The position numbers and the translations under genes are program-made. DNA of 64,000 nt, taken from Clostridiales bacterium (GTDB lineage Bacteria > Bacillota > Clostridia > SK-Y3). The notes under the pieces are model-generated. The model worked only from the letters and a program-made list of their open reading frames with translations, ran no database searches and was not told the origin of the DNA. Below are positions 9,930 to 19,364 of this stretch, piece by piece. The stretch's first letter is position 1. Each line of letters begins with the position of its first letter. The DNA lies in NCBI GenBank assembly GCA_030156665.1, contig JASGMB010000002.1, forward strand, positions 51,720 to 115,719, in the 5' to 3' direction.

Positions 9930-10008
9930 CTCTAAATGATTCACCAATATTCTAAAATTGAAATAAATTTGTTTTGGAATAATACATATGATAAACAGGA
10001 GGAAAGAT

Positions 10009-12111
10009 ATGCATAGAACTTTTAGCATGGATTTAGCAGGAAGACAGCTAACGGTTGAAATTGGCAAATTAGCTCAATTAACAAATGGTTCAGTTCTAAT
10101 CCGTTATGGAGATACAGTCGTTTTAGTGACTGCAACAGCTTCTGATAAACCAAAAGAGGGGATTGATTTTTTTCCACTTAGTGTAGATTATCAGGAACGA
10201 CTTTATGCAGTAGGAAAAATACCGGGAAGTTTTATGAAAAGAGAAGGAAAACCTACTGAAAAAGCGATATTAACTTCCAGAGTAATTGATAGACCAATTC
10301 GTCCTCTTTTCCCTAAGGATTTTAGAAATGATGTTTCAGTAGTAGCAACTGTTCTTTCGGTAGAACAGGATAATTCACCGGAAATTGCGGCTATGATAGG
10401 TACGTCAGCAGCTCTTTCAATTTCTGATATTCCTTTTAACGGACCAATTGGAGGTGTTTCGGTAGGGTTAGTAGATGGAGAATTTGTTATTAATCCTACT
10501 GTAAAACAAAGAGAAAAAAGTCTTTTACAACTCACTGTTGCAGGAACAAAAGAAAAGGTTGTTATGATTGAAGCTGGTGCAAAGGAAGTACCAGAGGACC
10601 AAATGTTAGAAGCCATTATGTTTGGGCATGAAGAAATCAAGAAAGTTTGTAATTTTATTGAAGAAATTGTCAAAGAAGTAGGCAAACCTAAATTTGCATA
10701 CGAATCTTTTGAAGTAGATGAAATACTGTATAATGACATAAAAGAATATGCGTTGGAAAAGGTACAAAAGGCTTTAGATACTGATGATAAGAAAACAAGA
10801 GAAGAGAACCTTTCAGTTGTATATGATGACGTATTTGAGCATTTTGCAGAAAAATATCCGGATATGCAAATGCAAATTGGTGAAGCGTTATATAAGCTTC
10901 AAAAGCATATTGTTAGAAGATGGATATTAGATGAAGGTAAGAGATCAGATGGTAGAAGCATGACAGAGATAAGACCTCTTGCGGCAGAAGTTGGTTTACT
11001 TCCAAGAACACATGGATCCGGATTGTTTTCTAGAGGACAAACGCAGGTACTTACTGTAGCCACTTTAGGTGCATTAGGTGATGTACAATTACTGGATGGA
11101 ATTGAAGAAGAAGAAACAAAAAGATACATGCACCATTATAACTTCCCATCTTTTAGCGTAGGTGAAACAAGACCGTCCAGAGGCCCGGGAAGAAGAGAAA
11201 TAGGACATGGTGCCCTAGCTGAAAGGGCTCTAGAACCTGTAATACCAAGTGAGGAAGAATTTCCTTATGCGATTAGGCTAGTTTCGGAAGTATTAAGTTC
11301 TAATGGATCAACTTCACAAGGAAGTGTTTGTGGCAGTACTTTAGCCTTAATGGATGCCGGTGTCCCCATTAAAGCTCCTGTTGCGGGGATTTCAGTAGGA
11401 TTGGTTACCGAAGGCGATCGGTTTGTAACGATGACAGATATTCAAGGCTTAGAAGACTTTTTTGGAGATATGGATTTTAAGGTAGCAGGAACTAAAAAGG
11501 GAATCACAGCTATACAGATGGATATCAAGATAGATGGACTTACAAAAGAAATTATTGAGCAAGCTCTAAAACAAACAAGAGAAGCGAGAATATATATTCT
11601 TGATGAAGTTATGCTCAAAGCCATTGCTAAACCAAGAACAGAATTATCCCCTTACGCGCCAAAAATCATTACTACAACGATAGATCCAGATAAAATTAGA
11701 GAAGTTATTGGACCGGGAGGAAAAGTCATACAGAAGATTATTGCTGATACAGGTGTAAAAATCGACATTGAAGATGATGGACGGGTATTTATCTCAACTA
11801 CCGATGAAGAAGCTGGACAAAAAGCTTTAAAGATTGTAGAAGGTATTGCAAAAGATATAGAAGTGGGACAGGTTTACCTAGGAAAAGTATTAAGGATAAC
11901 TAATTTTGGTGCTTTTGTAGAATTTCTTCCGGGCAAAGAAGGATTGGTTCATATTTCAAAATTAGATCCAAAACGTGTTGAAAAAGTTGAAGATATAGTA
12001 AATGTAGGAGATGAAATTTTAGTAAAAGTAATTGAAATTGATAAACAAGGAAGAATAAACCTTTCTAGAAAAGATGCACTTGCTGAAGTAGCCAATGAAA
12101 AGAAATTATGA
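10009..12111 (+). CDS. pnp: polyribonucleotide nucleotidyltransferase (PNPase)
   Basis: A 700-residue PNPase. Two RNase PH domains ([12 protein letters not shown] and [17 protein letters not shown] in the first; [11 protein letters not shown] and [19 protein letters not shown] in the second) are followed by KH ([15 protein letters not shown]) and S1 domains ([15 protein letters not shown]). It degrades RNA phosphorolytically 3' to 5'. The ATG at 10009 is chosen over one 21 bases upstream because AGGAGG sits 7 bases before it. Confidence 0.96.
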   Translation: MHRTFSMDLAGRQLTVEIGKLAQLTNGSVLIRYGDTVVLVTATASDKPKEGIDFFPLSVDYQERLYAVGKIPGSFMKREGKPTEKAILTSRVIDRPIRPLFPKDFRNDVSVVATVLSVEQDNSPEIAAMIGTSAALSISDIPFNGPIGGVSVGLVDGEFVINPTVKQREKSLLQLTVAGTKEKVVMIEAGAKEVPEDQMLEAIMFGHEEIKKVCNFIEEIVKEVGKPKFAYESFEVDEILYNDIKEYALEKVQKALDTDDKKTREENLSVVYDDVFEHFAEKYPDMQMQIGEALYKLQKHIVRRWILDEGKRSDGRSMTEIRPLAAEVGLLPRTHGSGLFSRGQTQVLTVATLGALGDVQLLDGIEEEETKRYMHHYNFPSFSVGETRPSRGPGRREIGHGALAERALEPVIPSEEEFPYAIRLVSEVLSSNGSTSQGSVCGSTLALMDAGVPIKAPVAGISVGLVTEGDRFVTMTDIQGLEDFFGDMDFKVAGTKKGITAIQMDIKIDGLTKEIIEQALKQTREARIYILDEVMLKAIAKPRTELSPYAPKIITTTIDPDKIREVIGPGGKVIQKIIADTGVKIDIEDDGRVFISTTDEEAGQKALKIVEGIAKDIEVGQVYLGKVLRITNFGAFVEFLPGKEGLVHISKLDPKRVEKVEDIVNVGDEILVKVIEIDKQGRINLSRKDALAEVANEKKL

Positions 12112-12117
12112 TATATT

Positions 12118-12153
12118 AAAAAAAAAACAGGACAGCAGTCTTGTTTTTTTTTT
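12118..12153 (+). terminator. intrinsic terminator after pnp
   Basis: An A-rich arm ending ACAGGA pairs with TCTTGT followed by ten T residues around a CAGCAG loop, with one wobble pair. It lies a few bases after the pnp stop. The following roughly 250 bases to the next gene contain only weak hairpins. Confidence 0.8.
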
Positions 12154-12408
12154 ACTAAAATAAGTATTAAATCTTTTTATTGTAATAAATATGTGCTGGA
12201 AACAGAAATAAATATCTAGAAAATGAAAAGGAATCATTAAAAAAGAGTAGTGCAAAATGGCAGTTGCATATAATAATTATATATCTTATAATGACATTAG
12301 AGTTTTAGAAATATCAAATGAGTAGTGCACGAGTAGATAGTAGGATGTTACGGGATAACCAACACAATTATGCTGCTTCTATCTTAACATAGAGTATTGG
12401 GAGGATTT

Positions 12409-13674
12409 ATGTATAAAACACAGACTTTAAAAAATGGTGTACGAGTTGTATCAGAATATATTCCATATGTAAGATCAGTATCACTGGGTGTATGGGTAAG
12501 AACAGGATCTAGAAGTGAATGCAAAAAAAATAATGGAATTTCTCATTTTATTGAGCATATGTTATTTAAAGGGACCACGAGTAGAACAGCAAAGGACATT
12601 GCTGAGAGTATTGATTGTATAGGAGGTCAGCTTAACGCATTTACAGGGAAAGAGTATACCTGCTTTTACACAAAAACTTTAGATACCCATTTGGATATTG
12701 CTATTGACGTGCTATCGGATATGTTATTTAGTTCTAGAATTGACCAAAGAGATATTGATGTAGAAAGAAAAGTTATTTTAGAGGAAATTAATATGTATGA
12801 AGATTCACCGGAAGAACTGGTACATGATATTCTTTCTGAACTTGTCTGGGCAGGAGACTCACTGGGTTACCCGATATTAGGCACTAGTGAATCGTTAAAC
12901 CTGATTAACAGACAGGAAATACTAGATTATATATATAATAACTATACACCTGAAAATATAGTGATTGCGATTGCAGGAAACTTTGATTATACCAAAACGA
13001 TTGATTTAATTGATAGTAAATTTGGTAATTGGAATACAAATAATCATGACCAGTGCAATTATACAGTTACTAATTTTAATAGCGATATTATTGTTAAATT
13101 TAAAGAAACTGAACAAGCGCATATATGTATAGGATTCGAAGGAATAGAACAGGGTGATGACAGTATTTATGACTTGTTAGTCGTAAATACTATATTCGGT
13201 GGTGGTATGAGTTCAAGATTATTTCAAAAAATAAGGGAAGAAAAAGGATTAGCTTATTCTGTTTACTCATATCCATCATCTTATCAGAAGGCAGGATTAT
13301 TTACTATATATGCAGGCATGAATCCTTCACAGTTAAATGAGGTAGTTAAACTGATTTTTGAGGAGATACATGTGCTAACGCAAAATAAAATAAAGGAAGA
13401 AGAATTAAACAAAGCAAAAGAGCAGCTTAAAGGCAATTATATCTTAGGATTAGAAAGTACTAGCAGCAGAATGAATAGTATAGGCAGATCAGAACTACTT
13501 CTTAATAAAATTAGAACGCCAGATGAAATTTTAGACAGAATTAATTTAATTACTGTTGAATCGGTAAGCAATATCATTGATAGAATATTTGAAAGTAAAA
13601 AAATAGGCATTTCAGTAGTAGGTACAATTGATAAAGATTTAGACTTCAAAAAATTAATACAATATTCAGTATAA
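12409..13674 (+). CDS. M16 family zinc peptidase (processing-peptidase-like)
   Basis: A 421-residue M16 peptidase similar to B. subtilis YmxG/MlpA. The inverted zinc motif HFIEH is in GISHFIEHMLFKGT, with the downstream glutamate in the ERKVILEEINMYED region. GGGMSSRLFQKIREEKGLAYSVYSYPS is the usual second-domain signature. Its substrate is unknown; relatives stand between pnp and dpaA/ymxH in Firmicutes, as here. ATG at 12409 follows GGGAGG; a TTG 12 bases upstream is a poorer choice. Confidence 0.9.
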   Translation: MYKTQTLKNGVRVVSEYIPYVRSVSLGVWVRTGSRSECKKNNGISHFIEHMLFKGTTSRTAKDIAESIDCIGGQLNAFTGKEYTCFYTKTLDTHLDIAIDVLSDMLFSSRIDQRDIDVERKVILEEINMYEDSPEELVHDILSELVWAGDSLGYPILGTSESLNLINRQEILDYIYNNYTPENIVIAIAGNFDYTKTIDLIDSKFGNWNTNNHDQCNYTVTNFNSDIIVKFKETEQAHICIGFEGIEQGDDSIYDLLVVNTIFGGGMSSRLFQKIREEKGLAYSVYSYPSSYQKAGLFTIYAGMNPSQLNEVVKLIFEEIHVLTQNKIKEEELNKAKEQLKGNYILGLESTSSRMNSIGRSELLLNKIRTPDEILDRINLITVESVSNIIDRIFESKKIGISVVGTIDKDLDFKKLIQYSV

Positions 13675-13701
13675 TTATATACTCAAAATTTTCTATTAAC
13701 A

Positions 13702-13732
13702 AAGGTAACCTGATCAAAGGTTATCTTTTTTT
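13702..13732 (+). terminator. intrinsic terminator after M16 peptidase
   Basis: AAGGTAACC pairs with GGTTATCTT around an 8-nt loop and continues into a T-run. One wobble pair. Confidence 0.8.
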
Positions 13733-13850
13733 GTTGCAAAAGAAAGTATCAATTTTCTCTAGTCCAATACTTTTCATATAAGCCTTTCAAAAAAGTTCTC
13801 TTTCATGTTTTTTTAAGCTATCTATTTTCATAAGTACAAGTAAAACAAGC

Positions 13851-13878
13851 ACTATTAATTTATGATATTCATACAATG
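13851..13878 (+). promoter_or_regulatory. possible SigK-type promoter for dpaAB
   Basis: An AC (13851-13852) lies 17 bases before CATACAATG (13870-13878), loosely matching the SigK pattern of AC and CATAnnnTA. In B. subtilis the dipicolinate synthase operon is SigK dependent, so the position is sensible, but the match is imperfect. Confidence 0.3.
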
Positions 13879-13921
13879 TATTAAGATTAGTCAACTTACG
13901 AAAATTTTTGGAGGTGCCTTT

Positions 13922-14797
13922 ATGAAAAATAAAAAACGTTTTGCTATTATAGGTGGGGATTTGCGTCAAGTAAAAATGGCTAATGGGTTGGCGAAAGACG
14001 GTTATTATGTTAAAGTTTTCGGTTTTAAAGATATAGAGTTTGCTCCCAATGTTATCAAAGCACATAATATGCAAGAAGTAGTTGAAGGTACAGATGTAAT
14101 AGTGGCTCCATTACCGTGTTCACTTGATAATGAATCGGTAAATACTCCTTTCTATGATGGAAAAATATTTTTTAATGATTTATTTAAACACATATCAAAA
14201 AACCAACTGTTTGTTGGAGGGAAAATTAGTGAAAAAATTAGTAATCTTGCTAAGGTATATAACATTTATATTGTAGATTATTTTGAAAGAGAGGAACTAA
14301 CTATATTAAATGCGATACCAACAGCAGAAGGAGCAATACAAATTGCTATGGAAGAACTGCCAATTACATTACATAATAGCCACTGTTTAATTTTGGGATT
14401 TGGAAGAATTGGGAAGATACTTGCAAGAATGCTTTTAGGCATTGGTGCAAATGTAACAGTAGAAGCTAGAAAATACCAAGACTTAGCATGGATAAAGAGT
14501 TATGGGTATAATGGAGTACATCTTAATCAATTGGAAAAAGTAATAGGAAATTATGATGTTATTTTTAATACTATACCAAGTGTCATATTAGATACTGAAA
14601 TACTTTCAAAGATAAAGAAAGATTGTTTAGTGATAGACTTAGCATCAAAACCTGGGGGAGTAGACTTTGAGATGGCAAGAGATATGGGTTTAAAAGTGAT
14701 ATGGGCATTATCTTTACCTGGAAAAGTAGCTCCTAACACCGCTGGAAATATTATTAAAGATACTATATTTAATATAATTGACGAGTTGGGGGTATAA
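13922..14797 (+). CDS. dpaA: dipicolinate synthase subunit DpaA (SpoVFA)
   Basis: A 291-residue subunit A of dipicolinate synthase, made in the mother cell to supply dipicolinic acid to the spore core. The N-terminus (FAIIGGDLRQVKMANGLAKDG) and the NAD-binding segment LILGFGRIGKILARML are typical, as are PTAEGAIQIA and DLASKPGGVDF. GGAGGTG lies 5 bases before the ATG; the frame is open for 60 bases upstream but that part lacks a ribosome binding site. The next gene, 3 bases away, encodes subunit B. Confidence 0.94.
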   Translation: MKNKKRFAIIGGDLRQVKMANGLAKDGYYVKVFGFKDIEFAPNVIKAHNMQEVVEGTDVIVAPLPCSLDNESVNTPFYDGKIFFNDLFKHISKNQLFVGGKISEKISNLAKVYNIYIVDYFEREELTILNAIPTAEGAIQIAMEELPITLHNSHCLILGFGRIGKILARMLLGIGANVTVEARKYQDLAWIKSYGYNGVHLNQLEKVIGNYDVIFNTIPSVILDTEILSKIKKDCLVIDLASKPGGVDFEMARDMGLKVIWALSLPGKVAPNTAGNIIKDTIFNIIDELGV

Positions 14798-14799
14798 AA

Positions 14800-15390
14800 A
14801 TGAATTTGAAAGGATTGAGAATAGGCTTTGCTTTAACTGGGTCTTTTTGTACTTTTGTAAAAGTGATTCCTGAAATAGAGAATCTAGTGAAAGAAGGAAC
14901 AAATGTTATCCCAATCATGTCGGAAAATGCACAATCAATAGACACCAGATTTGGAAAATCTGAATATTTTATGAATAAAATACAAGAAATAACAGGTAAT
15001 AAAATAATTAGCAGTATATATGAAGCTGAACCAATAGGGCCTAAATCACTGCTAGATGCTTTGGTGATTGCGCCTTGTACGGGAAATACAGTTGCTAAAT
15101 TAGCCAATGCGATAACCGATTCATGTGTAACCATGGCAGCTAAAGCACATTTGAGAAATCAAAAGCCGATTGTAATTGCAATTTCTACTAATGATGGTTT
15201 AGGAATGAATGCAAAAAATATTGGTTGTTTACTAAACGCCAAGAATATTTATTTTGTTCCTTTCCTGCAGGATGCTCCAATCAAGAAACAAAATTCGTTA
15301 GTTGCTAAAATGCCCCTCATTATACCTACAATCAAAGAAGCTTTAGAGGGAAAGCAAATCCAACCTGTAATATTAGGAGCAAATGAGTAG
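14800..15390 (+). CDS. dpaB: dipicolinate synthase subunit DpaB (SpoVFB)
   Basis: A 196-residue flavoprotein-fold subunit B of dipicolinate synthase. GLRIGFALTGSFCTF at the start, the AEPIGPKSLLDALVIAPCTGN motif and TDSCVTMAAKAHLRN are family hallmarks. It works with DpaA to oxidise the diaminopimelate-pathway intermediate to dipicolinate. In B. subtilis asd-dapG-dapA follow; here a convergent metA interrupts that neighbourhood. Confidence 0.94.
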   Translation: MNLKGLRIGFALTGSFCTFVKVIPEIENLVKEGTNVIPIMSENAQSIDTRFGKSEYFMNKIQEITGNKIISSIYEAEPIGPKSLLDALVIAPCTGNTVAKLANAITDSCVTMAAKAHLRNQKPIVIAISTNDGLGMNAKNIGCLLNAKNIYFVPFLQDAPIKKQNSLVAKMPLIIPTIKEALEGKQIQPVILGANE

Positions 15391-15394
15391 TAAC

Positions 15395-15432
15395 ACGCCT
15401 CTACTATTTAGTAATGTAAATAGTAGAGGCGT
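15395..15432. terminator. bidirectional hairpin between convergent dpaB and metA
   Basis: A perfect 16-bp stem (arms 15395-15410 and 15417-15432, beginning ACGCCTCTACTA) with a 6-nt loop lies between two converging genes, the usual place for a shared terminator. U-tracts are weak on both strands. Confidence 0.65.
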
Positions 15433-15465
15433 AATTGTTTGATTAAAAAATATAGATAGAAAGTA

Positions 15466-16383
15466 TTACTTGATTTCACTTAGATTATAAGGTGTTTCCT
15501 GATATACATAGTAATTTAACCAATTTGAAAATAATAAATTTGCATGAGATCTCCACTTTACTACAGGCGGATTACTAGGATTGTCATTTGGAAAATAATT
15601 CTCAGGAACAGCAATATTTAGTCCTTTTGTAATATCACGTTCATATTCTTGTTTTAGAGTTTCGGCATCATACTCTGAATGTCCTGTAACAAAAATCTGC
15701 CGTCCATCTTTTGTGGCTACAATATAAAGGCCTGCAACCTCAGATACAGATAAGATATCTAAATGTGAAACTTTATCTATATCTTCACTGCGAATTTCAG
15801 TATAACGGGAATGAGGAGCAAAAAATTCATCATCAAACCCGCGAAGAAGTTTTACATTTTTTTTGCATATGGTATGGGAAAAAACACCGAACATTTTCTT
15901 GCTAAGAGGGTATTTAGGTATGTTAAAATGGTGGTAAAGCCCCGCCTGTGCTCCCCAGCATATATGCAGTGTGGAAGTAACATTGTGAACTGACCAATTC
16001 ATAATTTGTGTTAATTCTTCCCAATAATCAACTTCCTCAAAATTTAAAGTTTCGACAGGAGCACCCGTAATGATCATTCCATCAAATTTTTGGTCTTCTA
16101 TATCTTCAAAAGTTTTATAAAAAGTAAGCAAATGTTCTTCGGAAGTATTTTTAGACTTATATGTTTTTGTATGTAACAACTCTATTTCTACTTGAAGAGG
16201 AGAATTGCCAAGCAATCGAAGAAGTTGCGTTTCTGTTGTAATTTTGGTTGGCATTAAATTTAAAATTGCAATTTTGAGAGGGCGAATATCTTGGTGAATT
16301 GCACGTTTTTCAGTCATTACAAAAATATTCTCATTATTAAGCACTTCTGTTGCAGGAAGATTATCAGGTATTTTTATTGGCAT
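15466..16383 (-). CDS. metAA: homoserine O-acetyltransferase (MetA fold)
   Basis: A 305-residue MetA-family acyltransferase that activates homoserine for methionine synthesis. The catalytic Cys142 lies in ICWGAQ, with His235 and Glu237 in GHSEYD. Residue 111 is glutamate (TGAPVE). In this family Glu111 has been linked to acetyl-CoA use and Gly111, as in E. coli, to succinyl-CoA. The product is therefore probably O-acetylhomoserine even though automated names usually say succinyltransferase. It has its own promoter and AAAGGAG, and is convergent with dpaB. Confidence 0.92.
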   Translation of the reverse strand: MPIKIPDNLPATEVLNNENIFVMTEKRAIHQDIRPLKIAILNLMPTKITTETQLLRLLGNSPLQVEIELLHTKTYKSKNTSEEHLLTFYKTFEDIEDQKFDGMIITGAPVETLNFEEVDYWEELTQIMNWSVHNVTSTLHICWGAQAGLYHHFNIPKYPLSKKMFGVFSHTICKKNVKLLRGFDDEFFAPHSRYTEIRSEDIDKVSHLDILSVSEVAGLYIVATKDGRQIFVTGHSEYDAETLKQEYERDITKGLNIAVPENYFPNDNPSNPPVVKWRSHANLLFSNWLNYYVYQETPYNLSEIK

Positions 16384-16412
16384 ATAAATTACTCCTTTTC
16401 ATTTTTTAAATA

Positions 16413-16441
16413 AGTATAGCAGATATATGTACTTTTTACAA
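16413..16441 (-). promoter_or_regulatory. SigA-type promoter for metA
   Basis: On the minus strand TTGTAA (16441-16436) and TATACT (16418-16413) are separated by 17 bases. The short leader (about 23 nt) leaves no room for an S-box or T-box, so metA does not appear to be controlled by a methionine riboswitch. Confidence 0.65.
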
Positions 16442-16457
16442 TCTATGTCCCAATAAT

Positions 16458-16508
16458 GGGTGCATTTAATTTATTTGAAGAATATTATTCAAATAAAAAT
16501 GCACGCCC
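16458..16508. repeat. palindromic repeat, copy 1
   Basis: Arms 16458-16479 and 16488-16508 (TTTGAA / TTCAAA at the centre, TGCATTT / AATGCA outside, GGG / CCC at the tips) form a long hairpin. The same end sequences, ATTTAATTT[A/G]TTTGAAGAATA and TTCAAATAAAAA...ACGCCC, occur again at 30543-30647, so this is a dispersed repeat. Confidence 0.55.
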
Positions 16509-16636
16509 GAACAAATTACGTAAAAAAGGAAAATTCAGAATGGCTAGTGTATCCTTTGTGTAAGAGGATATTTTAAAATGACTACTGCTGTGTTTTATAC
16601 AATTGATGAATATCTTATTTATAGAAGAAAAACAGT

Positions 16637-16822
16637 AAAAAAGATAAGTAATAAAACTTACCTTTATTAGCCTCCTAGTTATTTCCATTTAGCGTCGTTT
16701 CTAAATATTTCAATATCTCCGATTTTATGCTGTAAGGTTTGCCTCAAAGTACTTGAAGCATAGATTTTAATATAACTTTATGCGTCATTTGTCCTGCCTG
16801 CAAGCAGTGAGATGCTGGCGAA
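16637..16822 (-). ncRNA. candidate structured small RNA with own terminator
   Basis: On the minus strand a TATAAT (16831-16826) is followed by about 180 nt of sequence richer in G and C than its surroundings. This ends in a good intrinsic terminator, where AAGGTAAG pairs with CTTATCTT and then TTTTTT around 16664-16637. Internal complementary blocks include ATAACTT/AAGTTAT and TATGCT/AGCATA. No convincing open reading frame fills it. metA has its own promoter downstream, so this need not be a metA leader. I do not recognise an Rfam class. The -35 is poor. Confidence 0.4.
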
Positions 16823-17027
16823 GTTATTATAGTATTTATTTTTTTTATAAATTTATACTTTTTTAAGTTTATTTTATGTATAAAATGACAGCAAGAATCT
16901 ATTTAAACAAGTTGATCTTTAAAAATACAATTTGGAAAAAGTTTTTAGTCTATTATATAAGAATATTTTAAATTATTAATCTGTATACTAATTAATAAGA
17001 ATTTATATATTTTTTACGTGAAAAACG

Positions 17028-17056
17028 TTTTATAAGCAATAAAAGTTAAATATAAT
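17028..17056 (+). promoter_or_regulatory. possible promoter for tepA-ylzJ
   Basis: TATAAT at 17051-17056 with TTTATA 17 bases upstream. The rest of the gap between metA and tepA holds the candidate RNA, the palindromic repeat and AT-rich sequence only. Confidence 0.4.
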
Positions 17057-17089
17057 TGACTTTTACAAATGATTGACAGGAGTGAAAAA

Positions 17090-17878
17090 ATGAGTGATGA
17101 AAATAAAGTAGCAATTAATATGCAGAATGATACAGAACAAAAAGCTCAAGATGAAAAAAATGCGATGGAAGCACTAAAACAATTTGGTACGTCCAAAATA
17201 CAAAGCTCAAAGGGCAATGTTCATTGTTTAACTATTATCGGCCAGATAGAAGGCCATATTACGCTTCCACCACAAAATAAAACTACTAAATATGAACATG
17301 TGATTCCTCAATTGGTTGCAATTGAAGAAAATGAAGAAATTGACGGGTTATTTGTTGTTTTAAACACCGTTGGAGGAGATGTAGAAGCTGGTCTTGCAAT
17401 AGCAGAAATGATTTCAAGTATGGGAAAACCTACCGTTTCACTAGTTCTTGGTGGAGGTCACAGTATTGGTGTTCCGTTGGCAGTAGCTGCAAAACATACT
17501 TTTATTGCTCCTTCAGCTACAATGACACTTCATCCTATAAGAATGTCAGGATTGGTGATAGGTGTTCCACAAACTTTTGAATATTTTGATAGAATGCAAG
17601 AGCGGGTGGTACAATTTGTTACCAGGAACTCTAATATTTCAAGAGAAAAATTTAAAGAACTCATGCTGAAAACAGGAGAATTAGCAAATGATGTCGGAAC
17701 AGTATTATTTGGAATTGATGCAGTCGAAAATGGTTTGATAGACGAATTAGGAGGAGTATCTGACGCACTTAAAAAGTTATATGAAATGATTAAGGAAAAA
17801 AAATTGGAAAAACAAGCTGAAAATAACATTAAAGTTCAGGATTCCAATAATAACCAACAGGAAGGTAAGATAACATGA
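17090..17878 (+). CDS. tepA: ClpP-fold protease TepA
   Basis: A 262-residue ClpP-class serine protease of the YmfB/TepA type. The ClpP core runs from about residue 45: [23 protein letters not shown], the nucleophile region [10 protein letters not shown], and the histidine in [12 protein letters not shown]. subtilis TepA has been linked to protein export and to spore protein processing. ATG at 17090 follows AGGAGTG; an in-frame ATG 21 bases upstream lacks one. It overlaps ylzJ by 4 bases (ATGA). Confidence 0.88.
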   Translation: MSDENKVAINMQNDTEQKAQDEKNAMEALKQFGTSKIQSSKGNVHCLTIIGQIEGHITLPPQNKTTKYEHVIPQLVAIEENEEIDGLFVVLNTVGGDVEAGLAIAEMISSMGKPTVSLVLGGGHSIGVPLAVAAKHTFIAPSATMTLHPIRMSGLVIGVPQTFEYFDRMQERVVQFVTRNSNISREKFKELMLKTGELANDVGTVLFGIDAVENGLIDELGGVSDALKKLYEMIKEKKLEKQAENNIKVQDSNNNQQEGKIT

Positions 17879-18099
17879 TCATTCATTCAATCATTCCTTA
17901 TGAAGTAATATTTTCTGAACAAAGTGAAAATAATAAAAAAACCAAATACATTACTTATAAAGAAGCAATCTTAGAGGTTTCTCCTATTTCAGCACACGGT
18001 TATAAAGTAAATAGGGTGATTAGTACCTGTTTAAATTCTTATTTAGACAGTGAAATTGAGCCAGGAGCAATTATAAAATATGATGCAAGAGAAGAATAG
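17875..18099 (+). CDS. ylzJ: YlzJ-like protein
   Basis: A 74-residue protein starting [13 protein letters not shown], characteristic of the small YlzJ family found after tepA and before spoIIIE in Firmicutes. Function is unknown. The start codon overlaps the tepA stop, so it is translationally coupled. Confidence 0.85.
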   Translation: MIIHSIIPYEVIFSEQSENNKKTKYITYKEAILEVSPISAHGYKVNRVISTCLNSYLDSEIEPGAIIKYDAREE

Positions 18100-18208
18100 G
18101 CCAAGAATGTATAATAGGGTAATAGTACAAAATAGATACTTGTTTTTCATTAAGATATGTTATAAAAATAAAATATGCATAGCAAAATAACAAATGATAT
18201 GATATATT

Positions 18209-18238
18209 AAAGATGTTAGTTTAAGCTGACATCTTTTT
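18209..18238 (+). terminator. intrinsic terminator after ylzJ
   Basis: AAAGATGTTAG pairs with CTGACATCTTT (one wobble) around a 6-nt loop and ends in a T-run. Confidence 0.8.
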
Positions 18239-18245
18239 ATAATGA

Positions 18246-18344
18246 GCGAAGTTTAAAATTTAATATTTCCTTAATACAAACTTCGCGAATTTCATCGATA
18301 ACTACCTTAATTTATTTATAATTTTAAAGTGCGCTATCGATATA
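18246..18344. repeat. two consecutive inverted repeats upstream of uppP
   Basis: GCGAAGTTT (18246-18254) and AAACTTCGC (18278-18286) form a perfect 9-bp stem with a 23-nt loop. ATCGATA and TATCGAT near 18295 and 18338 form a second. The remaining sequence to uppP is AT-rich with no gene. This could be a structured leader or protein-binding sites. No function can be read. Confidence 0.4.
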
Positions 18345-18517
18345 TTTTGATTTTTAAATTAACACCCAAAACCTTGTATTAATATGTAAATAACCTTTTG
18401 GCGATATTTTTGATTAAAAATATAATAATTGTTTATTACGACATTTTAACATTATTTATCAATAGGATTTAAATATTTTCATATGATACAGTTTTGGGAA
18501 AAATAGGGGGCGTTATG

Positions 18518-19354
18518 ATGAACACGTTTGTTGCAATTGTACTCGGTATTGTACAGGGACTTACAGAATTTTTACCTATTAGTAGTTCCGGGCATTTAGT
18601 AATTTTTCAAGAGTTATTTGGTATGAATGATTTAGAAGAAAGCCATTTATTGTTTGATACTTTACTACATTTTGGTACATTATTATCAATTTTTTTAGTA
18701 TACAATAAGGACATGTATTACCTTATAAAAGAATTTTTTGGAATACTCACCGATATTTCAAAAGGAGAAGTCAATATTCATGCTTCACCTTACAGGAAAA
18801 TGATTATGCTTTTAATTACTGCAACCATCCCTACAGTAATTATTGGACTCCTTTTTAAAGACATGTTTGATTTAATGTTTAAATCAATACGTGTAGTGGG
18901 ATTTACATTGTTATTTACAGGATTTTTACTATCAATTTCTAATAAATTAATCAGTGGTTCTAAAGATGAAGCAAATGCAAAATATTCTAATGCATTTATT
19001 ATTGGATTATTCCAAGGTATGGCGATTATGCCTGGAATTTCTCGATCTGGTTCAACAATCGTAGCAGGATTATTAAATGGTTTCAAAAAAGAATTTGCTG
19101 TAAAATTTTCTTTCTTAATATCCATTCCTGCTATTTTAGGAGCTGCTGTATTGCAGATACCAGATTTGCTACGCCAAGGTATAGATAGTACAATTATATT
19201 TCCTTATATCGCTGGTACATTAGCAGCAGCTATTACTGGTTTTATTGCAATAAAATTTTTAATCAATTTATTAAATAAAGGAAAGTTTTATTTGTTCTCC
19301 TATTATTGTTGGGGCATAGGAGTATTTATTATTCTTTATAGTTTATTTAAATAA
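18518..19354 (+). CDS. uppP: undecaprenyl-diphosphatase UppP
   Basis: A 278-residue polytopic membrane protein (about eight hydrophobic segments) that recycles the lipid carrier for cell wall synthesis by removing a phosphate from undecaprenyl pyrophosphate. It confers bacitracin tolerance. Conserved motifs are QGLTEFLPISSSGHLV near residue 15 and PGISRSGSTI in the second half. GGGGG lies 7 bases before the ATG at 18518; the ATG immediately before it is also possible. Ten bases separate it from the translocase gene. Confidence 0.94.
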   Translation: MNTFVAIVLGIVQGLTEFLPISSSGHLVIFQELFGMNDLEESHLLFDTLLHFGTLLSIFLVYNKDMYYLIKEFFGILTDISKGEVNIHASPYRKMIMLLITATIPTVIIGLLFKDMFDLMFKSIRVVGFTLLFTGFLLSISNKLISGSKDEANAKYSNAFIIGLFQGMAIMPGISRSGSTIVAGLLNGFKKEFAVKFSFLISIPAILGAAVLQIPDLLRQGIDSTIIFPYIAGTLAAAITGFIAIKFLINLLNKGKFYLFSYYCWGIGVFIILYSLFK

Positions 19355-19364
19355 GGTGGTTATA

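Noticed and set aside
13787..14074. antisense gene opposite dpaA
   Set aside because: It overlaps conserved dpaA coding sequence on the other strand, with no ribosome binding site or known motif.
16384..16460. S-box or T-box control of metA
   Set aside because: The metA promoter leaves a leader of only about 23 nt, and no SAM or T-box core motif is present.
16485..16688. 67-codon protein on the minus strand
   Set aside because: It spans a terminator and the palindromic repeat, has hydrophobic low-complexity content and no supported family.
16640..16830. c-di-GMP-I (GEMM) riboswitch on the minus strand
   Set aside because: GGCAAACC and GACGC are present, but the spacing between them (about 39 nt), the missing tetraloop receptor and weak P1/P3 pairing do not fit the class.
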